From positions 1,674,001 through 1,738,000 of the forward strand of contig NZ_CP054690.1 of the NCBI RefSeq assembly GCF_013348805.1: a stretch of 64,000 bases of DNA. Reading direction: 5' to 3'. The notes beneath the pieces are model-generated. The model did no database searches, was not told the origin of the DNA, and saw only the letters and a program-made list of their open reading frames with translations. The stretch is from Rhodococcus sp. W8901 (lineage in GTDB: Bacteria; Actinomycetota; Actinomycetes; Mycobacteriales; Mycobacteriaceae). The position numbers and the translations under genes are program-made. Of this stretch, positions 44,546 to 53,768 are shown one piece after another (position 1 is the stretch's first letter; each line of letters begins with the position of its first letter).

Positions 44546-46006
44546 ATGTCTGTTTCGACCTCTGCCGGCGGATCCGACGAACCGCAGGTGTCCACGCGCA
44601 CTGCCGCGACCGAACGGCCGACCCGATACTGGGTTCGCACGCTTCTGATCCTGCTCCTGCTCACGGAGCAGTCGGCGCTGGGCTTCTCGCTCTTCGCGCC
44701 GACCCTGCCGAAGGTTGCCGCCGAGTTCCAGACCACCCAGGTGGTGTGGGTGATGACGGCCTTCACGCTCTCGGGCGCGGTGGCCTCACCCATCATCGGC
44801 AAACTCGCCGACCTGTACGGCAAGAAGAGGATGCTCGTCGTCACCGCCGCGATCGGTGCGCTGGGCGCGTTGATCTCGGCGATCGCGCCGACATTCCCGA
44901 TCCTGGTTGCCGGACGCTTCCTCTCCGGTGCCGGCTTTGCTTGTCTCGCGCTGGGGTACACCCTCATTCGGGACACGTTCCCGACCCGGTTGCAGCCCAT
45001 CTCGATCAGTATCGCCAATACGGGTGTCGGTGCCGTCGGTGTCGGTGCGCTGCTGCTCAGCGGTGTGCTCATCGACCACCTGGGTATGCGGTCTGTGTTC
45101 TGGTTCGCGTTCGGATTCTGCGCGGTCGGCGCCCTGCTGACGTTCTTCTTCGTGCCCGAGACCCCGATTCGTGCACACGCACGCATCGACTGGTTCGGCG
45201 CGGTTCTGCTCGCGGCGAGCATGTTCGTCGTCCTGGTCGGACTGTCCCGCGGCAAGGAGTGGGGCCTCACCGACGGTCGCACACTCACGTGCGTCGGTAT
45301 CGCCCTCGTCGGATTCGCGGTGTGGGTGTGGTGGGAGCGACGCACCGAGGAACCACTGATCCGTCTCGACCTGATCACGAAGCCCGCCCTGCGGTACACC
45401 CTCATCGGCGGTGGCATCGCGTACGGTGCCACGACCCTGCTGGCCAGCCTCACCCCGATGCTGCTGCAGGCCCCGGAGAGCACCCCGTACGGCTTCGGGC
45501 TGTCCGCCACCGAGATGGCGGGGTGGTTGCTGCCCGGCCAATTGATGATCGTGGCAAGTGGATTCATCGTCGGGGCCACCGCGCGCTCGATCGGCTTCCG
45601 CAACCACCTCATCTTCGGCGCGGTGTTCATCGCGATCGCGGCCGCCGTCCTGTCCGCCGTTCCGACGGTTCCTGCGGTCATCGTCGTCGCGTGGATGCTG
45701 TTCGGCCTCGGCTGCATGATCTACGCCGCCGTCCCCAATCTCGCTCTGCTGGCGCTCCCGGAGACCGAGCGCGCCGTCGGATCGAACTTCGTCGGTGTCG
45801 CGCAGACCCTGGCCGGCACGCTGATCTCCACGATCGGCTTCACCGTCCTCGCCCACTACGTGCTCGCGACCGACGGACAGGGTGTTGCCTACGAATCCGC
45901 CGGATTCCGAGGTGCGTTCCTCGTCGCGGCGGGCGCTGCGGCACTCGGCGCGCTGGTGTCCATCGCCGTGCCGAAGATCAAGCAGTCCGTCTCGTCCCTC
46001 AATTAG
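44546..46006 (+). CDS. MFS transporter (14-TM or 12-TM drug/metabolite type)
   Basis: A 486-residue major-facilitator protein. SPIIGKLADLYGKKRMLVVT is motif A after TM2, and SIANTGVGAVGVGALLLSGV a motif C-like segment. About 13-14 hydrophobic segments are visible. The ATG at 44546 follows AAAGGGAG; an in-frame GTG at 44528 is less likely. Cotranscribed with the BVMO gene, it may import the ketone substrate or export a product. Confidence 0.88.
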   Translation: MSVSTSAGGSDEPQVSTRTAATERPTRYWVRTLLILLLLTEQSALGFSLFAPTLPKVAAEFQTTQVVWVMTAFTLSGAVASPIIGKLADLYGKKRMLVVTAAIGALGALISAIAPTFPILVAGRFLSGAGFACLALGYTLIRDTFPTRLQPISISIANTGVGAVGVGALLLSGVLIDHLGMRSVFWFAFGFCAVGALLTFFFVPETPIRAHARIDWFGAVLLAASMFVVLVGLSRGKEWGLTDGRTLTCVGIALVGFAVWVWWERRTEEPLIRLDLITKPALRYTLIGGGIAYGATTLLASLTPMLLQAPESTPYGFGLSATEMAGWLLPGQLMIVASGFIVGATARSIGFRNHLIFGAVFIAIAAAVLSAVPTVPAVIVVAWMLFGLGCMIYAAVPNLALLALPETERAVGSNFVGVAQTLAGTLISTIGFTVLAHYVLATDGQGVAYESAGFRGAFLVAAGAAALGALVSIAVPKIKQSVSSLN

Positions 46007-46023
46007 TCTCCCGGAGACATCGA

Positions 46024-46398
46024 ATGCTTCCCGAACCGAGATTCGTCGACACCAACGGCGTCCGCCTCGCCGTCTTCGAGGTGGTGCCCGAACAGGTCAC
46101 CCGCGACCTGTGAGCACTGGTGGACCAGGATGCCGAGCGCTTCTTCCGGCTCTTCATGCGCCGCGACACCGGTGCGGGTACGAACCTGTCCCGCACTGGC
46201 CGGCACGATCCGGAGTCGACGAGCTACATCCACTGGCTCGCCGACGACGAATCCACCTGGCCCGGTGAGGTGGTGCTCGACGCCGAGGAACTGCGGTACT
46301 ACGAGGACACATACTCGTGGACTCGCTCATCCGGTACTTCTGATGGGGACTGGCGCCCAGGTTTCGGTGCGCCACATTACGCTCAGAGATTGACCTGA
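46024..46398 (+). pseudogene. Epoxide-hydrolase-like remnant
   Basis: The start (PEPRFVDTNGVRLAVFE) resembles the N-terminus of alpha/beta-hydrolase epoxide hydrolases, and EVVLDAEELRYYEDTYSWTR the segment near their C-terminal cap (usually followed by GxxGxLNWYR). The 200-odd residues between, with the nucleophile elbow, are missing. An in-frame TGA at 46111-46113 breaks the frame, after which the same frame stays open to 46398 but degenerates. It follows the MFS gene by 17 bp and may once have been part of the BVMO operon. Confidence 0.55.
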
Positions 46399-46495
46399 CA
46401 TCCGATGGCAGTTCGAGTGTGGACGAAACAAGGAGCCAGCCTTCACTCGATACTCTCGCCCGAAGGCTGCCTCACACCCGTTCGGTGTGGTCGGA

Positions 46496-46544
46496 CCCGA
46501 TCGTGATGGTGAAACCTGACGTCAGGATCCACCATCACGACGGG
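46496..46544. terminator. Hairpin between hydrolase remnant and NTF2-like gene
   Basis: TCGTGATGGTG and CACCATCACGA are perfect arms, with outer CCCG/CGGG. It lies 14 bp past the stop of the minus-strand gene at 46558. Confidence 0.7.
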
Positions 46545-46557
46545 CTTCTTGCGTTCG

Positions 46558-47223
46558 CTACTCCGGGAGTTCGTACTTGTCGATCACGGACTCGAGCAAC
46601 TCTGTGGCTCGGGAACCGCTGATGACGTCCTCAGGCGCAACCTTGTTGACAGTCTTGGAACTTGCATCCTCGTAAACGTGCTCTCCGATCAATCGGACGT
46701 CGTTGTCGTAGTGCCAGACGAATGCGAGCGTGCGACGGACCAGGTAGTACGCGTCAGCGTCGTACTCCGAAGCACTGCTGGACGTGCTCTCATCGAGACT
46801 GCCGAAGACGTTGTCACCAAGCATCTTTCCCGGAACAAACTGACTGAATTCCGCCTCGCCGGCGAATCCCCAGTCCGCGACCGCCATCTTCTGCTTGCCC
46901 GTCCACATCACCAGCATGTCCATGCCGGCCAGTGTCTGGTAGAAGCCGCGAACCTCGGTCATTCCGTCGAGGATCACACCTTGGCCGCCTTCGAAGACCC
47001 GGTAGTGAGGCGAGTCGACGGTCATATTGGGAGCGAGCAGTTCGTCGTAGCGTCCCGACACCTCCAACAGGCCGTGGCGGCGGTAGTTGACAAGAATCTT
47101 GCGGTGGATGGGATTGGTGGTGCTGTCGATGAGGGTGTCGATGTCGTCCATCATGTGGACGAACTCCTCCTCGTACGAGGTTCGGGGGGCTGCTGCCGGC
47201 AGGTCGGAAAATGCTGTGCTCAT
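46558..47223 (-). CDS. SnoaL-like/NTF2-fold protein
   Basis: A 221-residue cone-fold protein. NYRRHGLLEVSGRYDELLAP, YRVFEGGQGVILDGMTEVRG and FVWHYDNDVRLIGEHVYEDA follow the SnoaL/NTF2 pattern of small polyketide-cyclase-like or steroid-isomerase-like enzymes. Local GC is near 59% over 120 bases counted by hand, clearly below flanks near 70%. It is cotranscribed with the SDR upstream. The reaction is unknown. Confidence 0.7.
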   Translation of the reverse strand: MSTAFSDLPAAAPRTSYEEEFVHMMDDIDTLIDSTTNPIHRKILVNYRRHGLLEVSGRYDELLAPNMTVDSPHYRVFEGGQGVILDGMTEVRGFYQTLAGMDMLVMWTGKQKMAVADWGFAGEAEFSQFVPGKMLGDNVFGSLDESTSSSASEYDADAYYLVRRTLAFVWHYDNDVRLIGEHVYEDASSKTVNKVAPEDVISGSRATELLESVIDKYELPE

Positions 47224-47236
47224 TGTTGTTCTCTCC

Positions 47237-48016
47237 CTAAAGGTACTTGCTGAGGTCGGGGTAGCTGCCGACTTCGTAGCCGCCGTCGACAACAAGGCTG
47301 GTGCCGGTGATGTAACTGGCGCCCGCTCCCGCCAGGAAGATTGCGGGAGCGGCGAGCTCTGCGGGCTGTGCAGGACGCTTGAGAACGGCATTCGCATAGA
47401 ACTCGTCCATGATGCCTTCGTTCTCGAGGATGAAACCCGCCATCGGAGTCTCGACGAGTCCGGGAAGCACAGTGTTGACGCGGATTCCGTGCCGGGCCAG
47501 CTCCAGTGCGGCGTTCTTGCCGAACATCTCCGCGCCGGCTTTGCCCGCGGCGTAAGCGCTTCCGCCGTACAGGGGTAGGTGTGCGTTGACCGAGGAGATG
47601 TTGACGATCGCGCCACCGACTCCCGTCCGGATCATGGACTGCGCGACGTATTTGGTACAGAGGTAGACGCCAGTGAGCACCACGTCCATGGTGAAGTGCC
47701 AGTCGGCTTCGGCGAGATCAGTGATGGGGGCGGGGCGCAGTCCGCCCGCGACGTTGAACAGGCTGTCGATTCCCCCGAGGGAAAGTTCGGCCTTCTCCAC
47801 CGCGGCTTTGACGTCGTCTGGTTCAGCGACGCTGCCGGAAAACGTTGTGTAGGAACTTCCGAGCTTCTCGGCCGCCGCGGCCAGACCGTCCTTGTCCAGA
47901 TCGAAGGCAAGGACGGAGGCTCCGGAGGCGATGAGTTGCTCGGCAATCGCATAGCCGATTCCGGATGCGGCGCCGGTGATGAGTGCTCGTTGAGGAGACT
48001 TCGCAGTTGCTGACAT
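47237..48016 (-). CDS. SDR oxidoreductase
   Basis: A 259-residue classical short-chain dehydrogenase. ALITGAASGIGYAIAEQLIA binds NAD(P), NISSVNAHLPLYGGSAYAAG carries the catalytic Ser, with YAAGK as the Tyr/Lys pair, and SYITGTSLVVDGGYEVG is the C-terminal signature. Operon with the NTF2-like gene and divergent from a LysR-type regulator that probably controls both. Confidence 0.9.
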   Translation of the reverse strand: MSATAKSPQRALITGAASGIGYAIAEQLIASGASVLAFDLDKDGLAAAAEKLGSSYTTFSGSVAEPDDVKAAVEKAELSLGGIDSLFNVAGGLRPAPITDLAEADWHFTMDVVLTGVYLCTKYVAQSMIRTGVGGAIVNISSVNAHLPLYGGSAYAAGKAGAEMFGKNAALELARHGIRVNTVLPGLVETPMAGFILENEGIMDEFYANAVLKRPAQPAELAAPAIFLAGAGASYITGTSLVVDGGYEVGSYPDLSKYL

Positions 48017-48098
48017 GGGTTCCCGTCTTGGATGGCTTTCGGGTGGTTGAAGGCCCGATCATGTTCCGGCTCTTGGATTTCTTCCGGTCTCAAACACC

Positions 48099-48126
48099 TT
48101 GACACCGTGCGGCTGACCAGTAAATT
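48099..48126 (+). promoter_or_regulatory. Predicted promoter of LysR-type gene
   Basis: TTGACA at 48099-48104 and TAAATT at 48121-48126, 16 bp apart, upstream of the GTG at 48176 with its GGAGGAG site. Confidence 0.5.
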
Positions 48127-48175
48127 GAGATCCACGACACAGGGTTAAGTAGTTGCTTCATCGGAGGAGTCGGTT

Positions 48176-49069
48176 GTGTCCTCGTTCTTGAATCTGGCTT
48201 TGGTCAATTCGTTGGAGGTGCTGATCGAAGAGGGAAGCTTCGCGCGTGCGGCGGCGCGATTGTTCGTCACACCGCCGGCGATGACCCAGCAGATCCAACG
48301 CCTGGAGGGCGCCGTGGGTTACAAGTTGGTCGAGCGTGGCACCACCCCGATCCGGCTCACCGACCGTGGCAGGAAGTTCATGGTGCATGCGGGCGCCGCG
48401 CTGGCGTCTTCGCGCATCGCGCTGGGAGAAAGGACCGACCAGGAGGTCCTGCGAATCGGGTTCATCAATGGCTTTCCCGGCCGGAGAGACGAGGGTTTTC
48501 TGGCGGACTTCGCGGCGAAGAACCCCGGTGCTCGGCTGCAGTTCATCCAACTCGAGTGGGGTGATCAGCTTTCGCGACTGGCTCGTGGTGACGTCGATGC
48601 GTCTCTCGCCCGTCCACCCTATCGAGAGATGGCGGACAAGTTGGACCGCATTGTTGTGCATCGAGAGAAGCGGGTGGCGGCGGTGCCAGTCGACTCGCCA
48701 CTCGCGACGTATGGGGTATTGACCCTCGGGGACCTCGACGGCTACGCGGTCGTCGGCGCAAAAGGCATCGCCCGTGAGTGGACGAAGGAGTGGGTGGTAG
48801 ACCCTCGTCCCAGCGGGCGGATCGTTCAGTATGGTTGCTGGGCAGCAACAATGGAGGAGGCGATCAACGGCGTTGCGCTCGGCGGCAATGTCATGATCAC
48901 CGCGCAATCGGTGGCCAATCGCTATCAACACGACGGCGTCACCTACCGAGACATTGCTGACGTGGACCTTTGCCAGGTTGATCTGATTACTCGATCCGCA
49001 GACCGTAGACCACTCACCAAAGAGTTGCGCCGCGCAGCTCTTGCTCGACTTGACGACTTGACGACTTGA
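48176..49069 (+). CDS. LysR-family transcriptional regulator
   Basis: A 297-residue regulator. The winged helix-turn-helix lies at the N-terminus (GSFARAAARLFVTPPAMTQQ ... LEGAVGYKLVERG), followed by a periplasmic-binding-like effector domain. GTG start. It faces the SDR/NTF2-like operon across 159 bp, the classic LysR layout. Confidence 0.9.
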   Translation: MSSFLNLALVNSLEVLIEEGSFARAAARLFVTPPAMTQQIQRLEGAVGYKLVERGTTPIRLTDRGRKFMVHAGAALASSRIALGERTDQEVLRIGFINGFPGRRDEGFLADFAAKNPGARLQFIQLEWGDQLSRLARGDVDASLARPPYREMADKLDRIVVHREKRVAAVPVDSPLATYGVLTLGDLDGYAVVGAKGIAREWTKEWVVDPRPSGRIVQYGCWAATMEEAINGVALGGNVMITAQSVANRYQHDGVTYRDIADVDLCQVDLITRSADRRPLTKELRRAALARLDDLTT

Positions 49070-49306
49070 CGCCCATCCCCGCCCAGTGTGCGTTACTCGA
49101 GCCCCTCTGGGGTGTCGATTAGGATGCCAGCCCCAGTCGGTCGGAGTGCTGAGTGTCAGAGCGATGAGTATTGATTGGTTACAACCACTTTGGCGGCCTT
49201 TCCATACCCGATATCGAGTGGTTGTCGGATGGAATCGAAGGGCGCTGCGCTTGTCGCATCGGCGCAGCTCGTCCGTGTCACCGCGCCCGAGGTGTGACGC
49301 TACGGA

Positions 49307-49552
49307 TCAGCGTGCCGCGGCCTTCGCGGGTCGGCGCGTCCGCGTCCGCCGGGCGACGGTCGGTTCGGCCGTTTGGCGGATTCGTGCATCGAGGGCTTGA
49401 ACTCCGCCGACGATCAGACCGACGACGGCGCCCCAGATCGCCGACACGACGAGACCGAGCAGTAGCGCGAGCGCGTAGGTGCCGATCCCCTGATGGGTTT
49501 CGAAGCTGAGGAACACGATCCGCACCAGATTCCCGACGGCGACGCCGACCAC
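49307..49552 (-). CDS. Small two-helix membrane protein
   Basis: An 81-residue protein with two hydrophobic segments (GVAVGNLVRIVFLS; GTYALALLLGLVVSAIWGAV) and a basic tail of Arg/Ala/Lys. The GTG at 49552 is the only clear start; the frame extends upstream to a stop with more hydrophobic sequence (FLAGLLATVV), so the true N-terminus is uncertain. No family recognised. The 237 bp between it and the LysR gene show no clear feature. Confidence 0.45.
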   Translation of the reverse strand: MVGVAVGNLVRIVFLSFETHQGIGTYALALLLGLVVSAIWGAVVGLIVGGVQALDARIRQTAEPTVARRTRTRRPAKAAAR

Positions 49553-49656
49553 GGTGGCGAGAAGGCCGGCGAGAAACGGGCGGCGGACCTCGCACTGCAG
49601 TCGCGCCCAGACCGCGGCAGGAGGCCACGGTCACGCTCACGCCCCGCGGCTGATCC

Positions 49657-50841
49657 TCACGCCCCGGGACGCGGCGCGAACTCCCGGCGCAGGGCGTCGC
49701 CGCAGTCGTCGAGCGTCGGCGACGGAATGGTCGATCCCAGCGAGTCCCAGGTCCCGAACTTGAGCGGCGTGCCGGGGACGTCGAAGCCGCCGACGTTCTT
49801 GATCATCCCGCGTACCGCGATCTGGTCCAGCTTGCGGGTGTCGTCGACGTTGAGCACGATCCCCACCGGCACGCCCGCCTCGATCAGCCGTCCTCGCCAT
49901 GCCTCGCCGGTGTCGGACTTGAGCACGTCCTCCATCGCGGTCTTGAGTTCCGCGTGATTGGTGCAGCGGTCGACATTGGTGGCGAACCGGTGGTCCGACG
50001 GAAGATCGGTCAGTCCCATTGCCTCACACATGAGTTCGAAGAGGTGGTCGTTGCCGACGGCGATCGCGATGGGGCGGTCGCGGCACTCGAACGTGTCGAA
50101 CGGGTACATGAAGGGGTGCCGGTTGCCGAGCCGTGTCGGCCGCACGCGTGGGCCGAGGGCGTCCATCAGTCCGTGCTCCATAATCGCGAACGTGCTGTCG
50201 AGTATCGCGACGTCGATGGTGGTGCCGCGGCCGGTGCGTTCGCGGGCGACGAGGGCGGTGACGATGCCGCAGTAGCCCATGACCCCCGCGATGATGTCCG
50301 AGATCGACGTGCCGACCCGGGTCGCCGGACCGTCCGGCCAACCCGTGGCGTCCATGATTCCCGACAACGCCTGGATCACGGTGTCGTAGGCCGACTCCTG
50401 GTGCATCGGGCCGTACTGGCCGAACCCCGACACCGAACACACGATCAGCCGCGGATGCTCGGCGACGAGATCGTCGGGAGCCAGGCCGAGGCCCGCCATC
50501 ACCCCGGGCCGGAAGTTCTCGACCACCACGTCGGCGTGCGCGATCATCGTCCGGACCACCGCTATGTCGTCGGGATCCTTGAGATTCAGTGCGATGCTCT
50601 CCTTTCCGACGTTCGCGAGGCGGTAGTACTCGGAACTGCCGTCGTCGGCGAACGGGCCCATCTGCCTGGTGTCGTCACCGATGCCGGGCCGCTCGATCTT
50701 GATCACTCGTGCGCCGGCGTCGGCGAGCATGCGCGTGCAGGTCGGTCCCGACAGCACGTGCGTGAAGTCGACGACGGTGATGCCCTCGAGGGCTTGTGGT
50801 TTGGTGGGATCGAGATGGCCGCCGGGATCGTGTTCGGTCAT
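49657..50841 (-). CDS. CaiB/BaiF CoA transferase, formyl-CoA:oxalate-like
   Basis: A 394-residue class III CoA transferase. VVDFTHVLSGPTCTRMLADA is the family start, GARVIKIERPG and VENFRPGVM (catalytic Asp region follows) and NRHPFMYPFDTFECRDRPIA are conserved. With oxalyl-CoA decarboxylase immediately upstream (ATGA overlap), the natural role is activating oxalate with CoA from formyl-CoA. Other acids are possible. Confidence 0.82.
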   Translation of the reverse strand: MTEHDPGGHLDPTKPQALEGITVVDFTHVLSGPTCTRMLADAGARVIKIERPGIGDDTRQMGPFADDGSSEYYRLANVGKESIALNLKDPDDIAVVRTMIAHADVVVENFRPGVMAGLGLAPDDLVAEHPRLIVCSVSGFGQYGPMHQESAYDTVIQALSGIMDATGWPDGPATRVGTSISDIIAGVMGYCGIVTALVARERTGRGTTIDVAILDSTFAIMEHGLMDALGPRVRPTRLGNRHPFMYPFDTFECRDRPIAIAVGNDHLFELMCEAMGLTDLPSDHRFATNVDRCTNHAELKTAMEDVLKSDTGEAWRGRLIEAGVPVGIVLNVDDTRKLDQIAVRGMIKNVGGFDVPGTPLKFGTWDSLGSTIPSPTLDDCGDALRREFAPRPGA

Positions 50842-52520
50842 GTTTCCTCCTCGTGCACCGGACGATTGAGCTTCTGTAGATGCCCGCTCTCGGTGCCGGC
50901 CGCGGGATCGATGACACAGTGGATGAGGGCCGGATCGGTCGTGGTGAGGGCGGAACGGAGCGCGGACGCCACCTCGTCGGGGGTCTCGGCGTGGTAGCCG
51001 ACGCCGCCGAAGGCCTCGATCAGCGTGTCGTAGCGGCTCGAGTGCAGCAGCACCGTCGGGGCCGGATCCGCTGAGCGCGTATTGATCTCGTCACCGCGGT
51101 AGACGCCGCCGTTGTCGAACACGATGACGATCACGCGAAGTCGGTAACGGCAGATCGTCTCGATCTCCATGCCGCTGAAGCCGAAGGCGCTGTCGCCCTC
51201 GATCGCGACCACCGCCGCGCCGGTCTCCACGGCCGCGGCGATCGCATAGCCGAGGCCGACGCCCATCACGCCCCACGTTCCGGTGTCGAGTCGATACCGG
51301 GGACGGTGGATCGGAATGATGTTGCGCGCGTTGTCGAGAGTGTTGGCGCCCTCGCTGACGACGATCACGTCGCGGTGTGTGTCCAGCACGTCCCGGATCG
51401 CGCGGAGCGCTACCGCGAAGTTCATCGGATGCGCGTCGGCGTACAGTCGGGCCTCCATCTTCTCGGTGTTGACGCGCTTGCGTTCGTCGATCTCGCGCAG
51501 CCAGTCCGGTGCCGGGGTGATCCGTCCCGGGCGCAACGCCGCCAGCAGCGACGCCGTCGACGACGCGATGTCGCCGAGGACCGGGGCCGCGATCGGACGG
51601 TTGCTGTCGAACTCGGTGGCGCTGATGTCGAGTTGTACGAACCGGGCGTCGGGCGACCATTGCGGTGGCTCGCCGTGCTCGAGCAGCCAGTTGAGGCGCG
51701 CGCCGACGAGCACCACGACGTCGGCGCTGCGCAGGACCAGGGAGCGGGCCGCGGCCGCGGACTGCGGGTGATCGTCGGGCAGCAGACCCTTCGCCATCGA
51801 CATCGGCAGGAACGGTGCGCCCGTGGCCTCCACGAACGCGCGGATGTCGGCGTCGGCGCGGGCATATGCCGCACCCTTGCCGAGGACGATCAGCGGGCGC
51901 TGCGCCTGCTCGAGCAGGTCGATCGCGCGCGTGACCGCGTCGGGTGCCGGTATCTGACGCGGCGCCGGATCGACGATGGGGGGTCGGGGCGTGCGCGGTG
52001 CCGACGCCGTCAGGACCCGCGCCGGCAGATCCAGGTACACCCCGCCGGGGCGGCCCGAGACCGCCGCGCGGATCGCACGTCCGACGCCGACGCCGATCAT
52101 GGCGGGGGAGTCGACCCGGTAGGCGGCTTTGGCGAACGGTCGCGCCGCCGCCAGCTGGTCGAGTTCCTCGTAGTCGCCCTGCTGCAGGTCGACGATCGAA
52201 CGGTCACTGGACCCGCTGATCTGGATCATCGGGAAGCAGTCGGTGGTGGCGTTCGCGAGCGCGACGAGGCCGTTGAGGAAGCCGGGCGCGGACACGGTGA
52301 GGCAGATGCCGGGACGCGCCGTGAGGTAGCCGGCGGCCGCCGCGGCGTGCCCGGCGGCCTGCTCGTTGCGGAACCCGAGATACCGGATGCCGCGGGCCTG
52401 CGCCGTGCGGGCGAGGTCGGTGATCGGGATGCCGACGACGCCGTAGATCGTAGTGACGCCGGCGGCTTCGAGCGCGTCGACGACGAGGTCGTTCCCGTCG
52501 GCAGTCTGGGAGTCGGCCAT
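50838..52520 (-). CDS. oxc: Oxalyl-CoA decarboxylase
   Basis: A 560-residue thiamine-diphosphate enzyme splitting oxalyl-CoA to formyl-CoA and CO2. The N-terminal GVVGIPITDLARTAQARGIR with the catalytic Glu in GFRNEQAAGHAAAAAGYL is characteristic of Oxc, and the C-terminal ThDP motif is EGDSAFGFSGMEIETICRY ... NNGGVYRGDE-like (here DNGGVYRGDE). Paired with a CoA transferase in one operon for oxalate catabolism. Confidence 0.92.
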   Translation of the reverse strand: MADSQTADGNDLVVDALEAAGVTTIYGVVGIPITDLARTAQARGIRYLGFRNEQAAGHAAAAAGYLTARPGICLTVSAPGFLNGLVALANATTDCFPMIQISGSSDRSIVDLQQGDYEELDQLAAARPFAKAAYRVDSPAMIGVGVGRAIRAAVSGRPGGVYLDLPARVLTASAPRTPRPPIVDPAPRQIPAPDAVTRAIDLLEQAQRPLIVLGKGAAYARADADIRAFVEATGAPFLPMSMAKGLLPDDHPQSAAAARSLVLRSADVVVLVGARLNWLLEHGEPPQWSPDARFVQLDISATEFDSNRPIAAPVLGDIASSTASLLAALRPGRITPAPDWLREIDERKRVNTEKMEARLYADAHPMNFAVALRAIRDVLDTHRDVIVVSEGANTLDNARNIIPIHRPRYRLDTGTWGVMGVGLGYAIAAAVETGAAVVAIEGDSAFGFSGMEIETICRYRLRVIVIVFDNGGVYRGDEINTRSADPAPTVLLHSSRYDTLIEAFGGVGYHAETPDEVASALRSALTTTDPALIHCVIDPAAGTESGHLQKLNRPVHEEET

Positions 52521-52690
52521 GTGAACATCCCCGAACGGTCGGACTCCGCCTCGATGGGCGGCGGTCTTCTCCGAGTATCCCCCCGCGGGGTCCGCAGGTC
52601 AGCCCGCGCCGACATGCCGGACCGAAACGTCCGTCATGTCCACCACGCGAGCACCCCGACCGGACGAAGTCTGCGCACCTCGACAGAATT

Positions 52691-52702
52691 GGTCATATGA
52701 CC
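52691..52702. promoter_or_regulatory. Candidate TetR operator upstream of saccharopine-DH-like gene
   Basis: GGTCATATGACC is a perfect 12-bp palindrome 13 bp before the ATG, overlapping the probable promoter; the TetR gene at the end of this operon could bind it. Confidence 0.5.
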
Positions 52703-52715
52703 TATTTTTGATCTC

Positions 52716-53768
52716 ATGAACGACGAACTCGCGCACGACCCCGCCGGACCGGTCCTGATCGTCGGCGGATACGGCACCGTGGGAGCGGCCCTGGCCGACC
52801 TCGCCGGACCCGAGTGGCCGTTGCTCCTCACCGGTCGCAACCCGGACAGGGGTGCCCTCCTGGCCGAGCGGCACGGGGCGTCCGTGCGGCGCTGGGACCT
52901 GTCCGACCCGGAACCCTTCGCAGCGGGTGTCCGCGCCGTGGTCGGTGCGGTCAACGACCCGGGCGATCGGGTGCTCCGGGCTGCGGTGAGGGGCGGCGTG
53001 CCCTACGTCGACATCACGCGGTGGACCTCTCGCCTCACGCGCGCGGTCACGGTCGCAGCCCTCGCCGAACCGACTGCACCGGTGTTGCTTTCGTCGTCCT
53101 GGATGGGCGGCGTCACGAGTATCGTGGCGGCCGCCCTCGTCGCCGAACGAGGCGGTGACGCGACGTCGGTCGACATCGCGATCCGATATGACGTGAAGGA
53201 TTCTGCCGGGATCGACTCTGTGGACTTCATCGATCGGCTCGGCTACGACTACGAGGTGCGGCGCTCCGGCGTTCCGGTGACCGTGGCGCCGCTCTCCGAC
53301 ACCCGATGGGTGGACATCGGCGGTTCGCGGACCAAGGTCGCGCGCCTCGACACCCCCGAGCAGTTCACACTGCCGTTGACGCTGGGGGTGGACACCGCGA
53401 CGACGCGGATCGGTTTCAGCTCGAACTCGGCCACGACCGCCCTCCTTGCGGCGAAGAAGGTCGGGTTGTTTCGGTGGGGCCGCGGCGAACGATGGACCTC
53501 GGTGCGCCGATCCCTGCTGTACTCACCGGGCGACGGGGGTAGCGCACAGATCCGCATCGACGTGGCCGGTGATGCCACCGCCACGTCCGCGACCATCGTC
53601 GATCCCCGCGGACAGGCGCATCTCACCGCGGTCGGTGGATTTCTGGGGCTCCGCCGGGTGCTCGCTGCCGACGCGGTCGCCGGAGTCACCTTCCCAGAAC
53701 TGCATCCGCGTCTCGACTCCGCGCTGCGGGAGCTCGAGGAGCAGGGGGTGGAAGTATTGACGTCATGA
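52716..53768 (+). CDS. Saccharopine-dehydrogenase-like NAD(P)-binding protein
   Basis: A 350-residue oxidoreductase-like protein. The Rossmann motif VLIVGGYGTVGAALADLA opens the chain, and WVDIGGSRTKVARLDTPE and the long C-terminal domain match the saccharopine dehydrogenase-like group (trans-acting enoyl reductase-like). Its substrate is unknown. It overlaps the TetR gene by 4 bp, so the two form a self-regulated operon. Confidence 0.75.
   Translation: MNDELAHDPAGPVLIVGGYGTVGAALADLAGPEWPLLLTGRNPDRGALLAERHGASVRRWDLSDPEPFAAGVRAVVGAVNDPGDRVLRAAVRGGVPYVDITRWTSRLTRAVTVAALAEPTAPVLLSSSWMGGVTSIVAAALVAERGGDATSVDIAIRYDVKDSAGIDSVDFIDRLGYDYEVRRSGVPVTVAPLSDTRWVDIGGSRTKVARLDTPEQFTLPLTLGVDTATTRIGFSSNSATTALLAAKKVGLFRWGRGERWTSVRRSLLYSPGDGGSAQIRIDVAGDATATSATIVDPRGQAHLTAVGGFLGLRRVLAADAVAGVTFPELHPRLDSALRELEEQGVEVLTS

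Noticed and set aside
49069-49306. Possible gene between LysR and the small membrane protein
   Set aside because: Short frames there have no ribosome site, no hydrophobic or domain pattern, and overlap one another.
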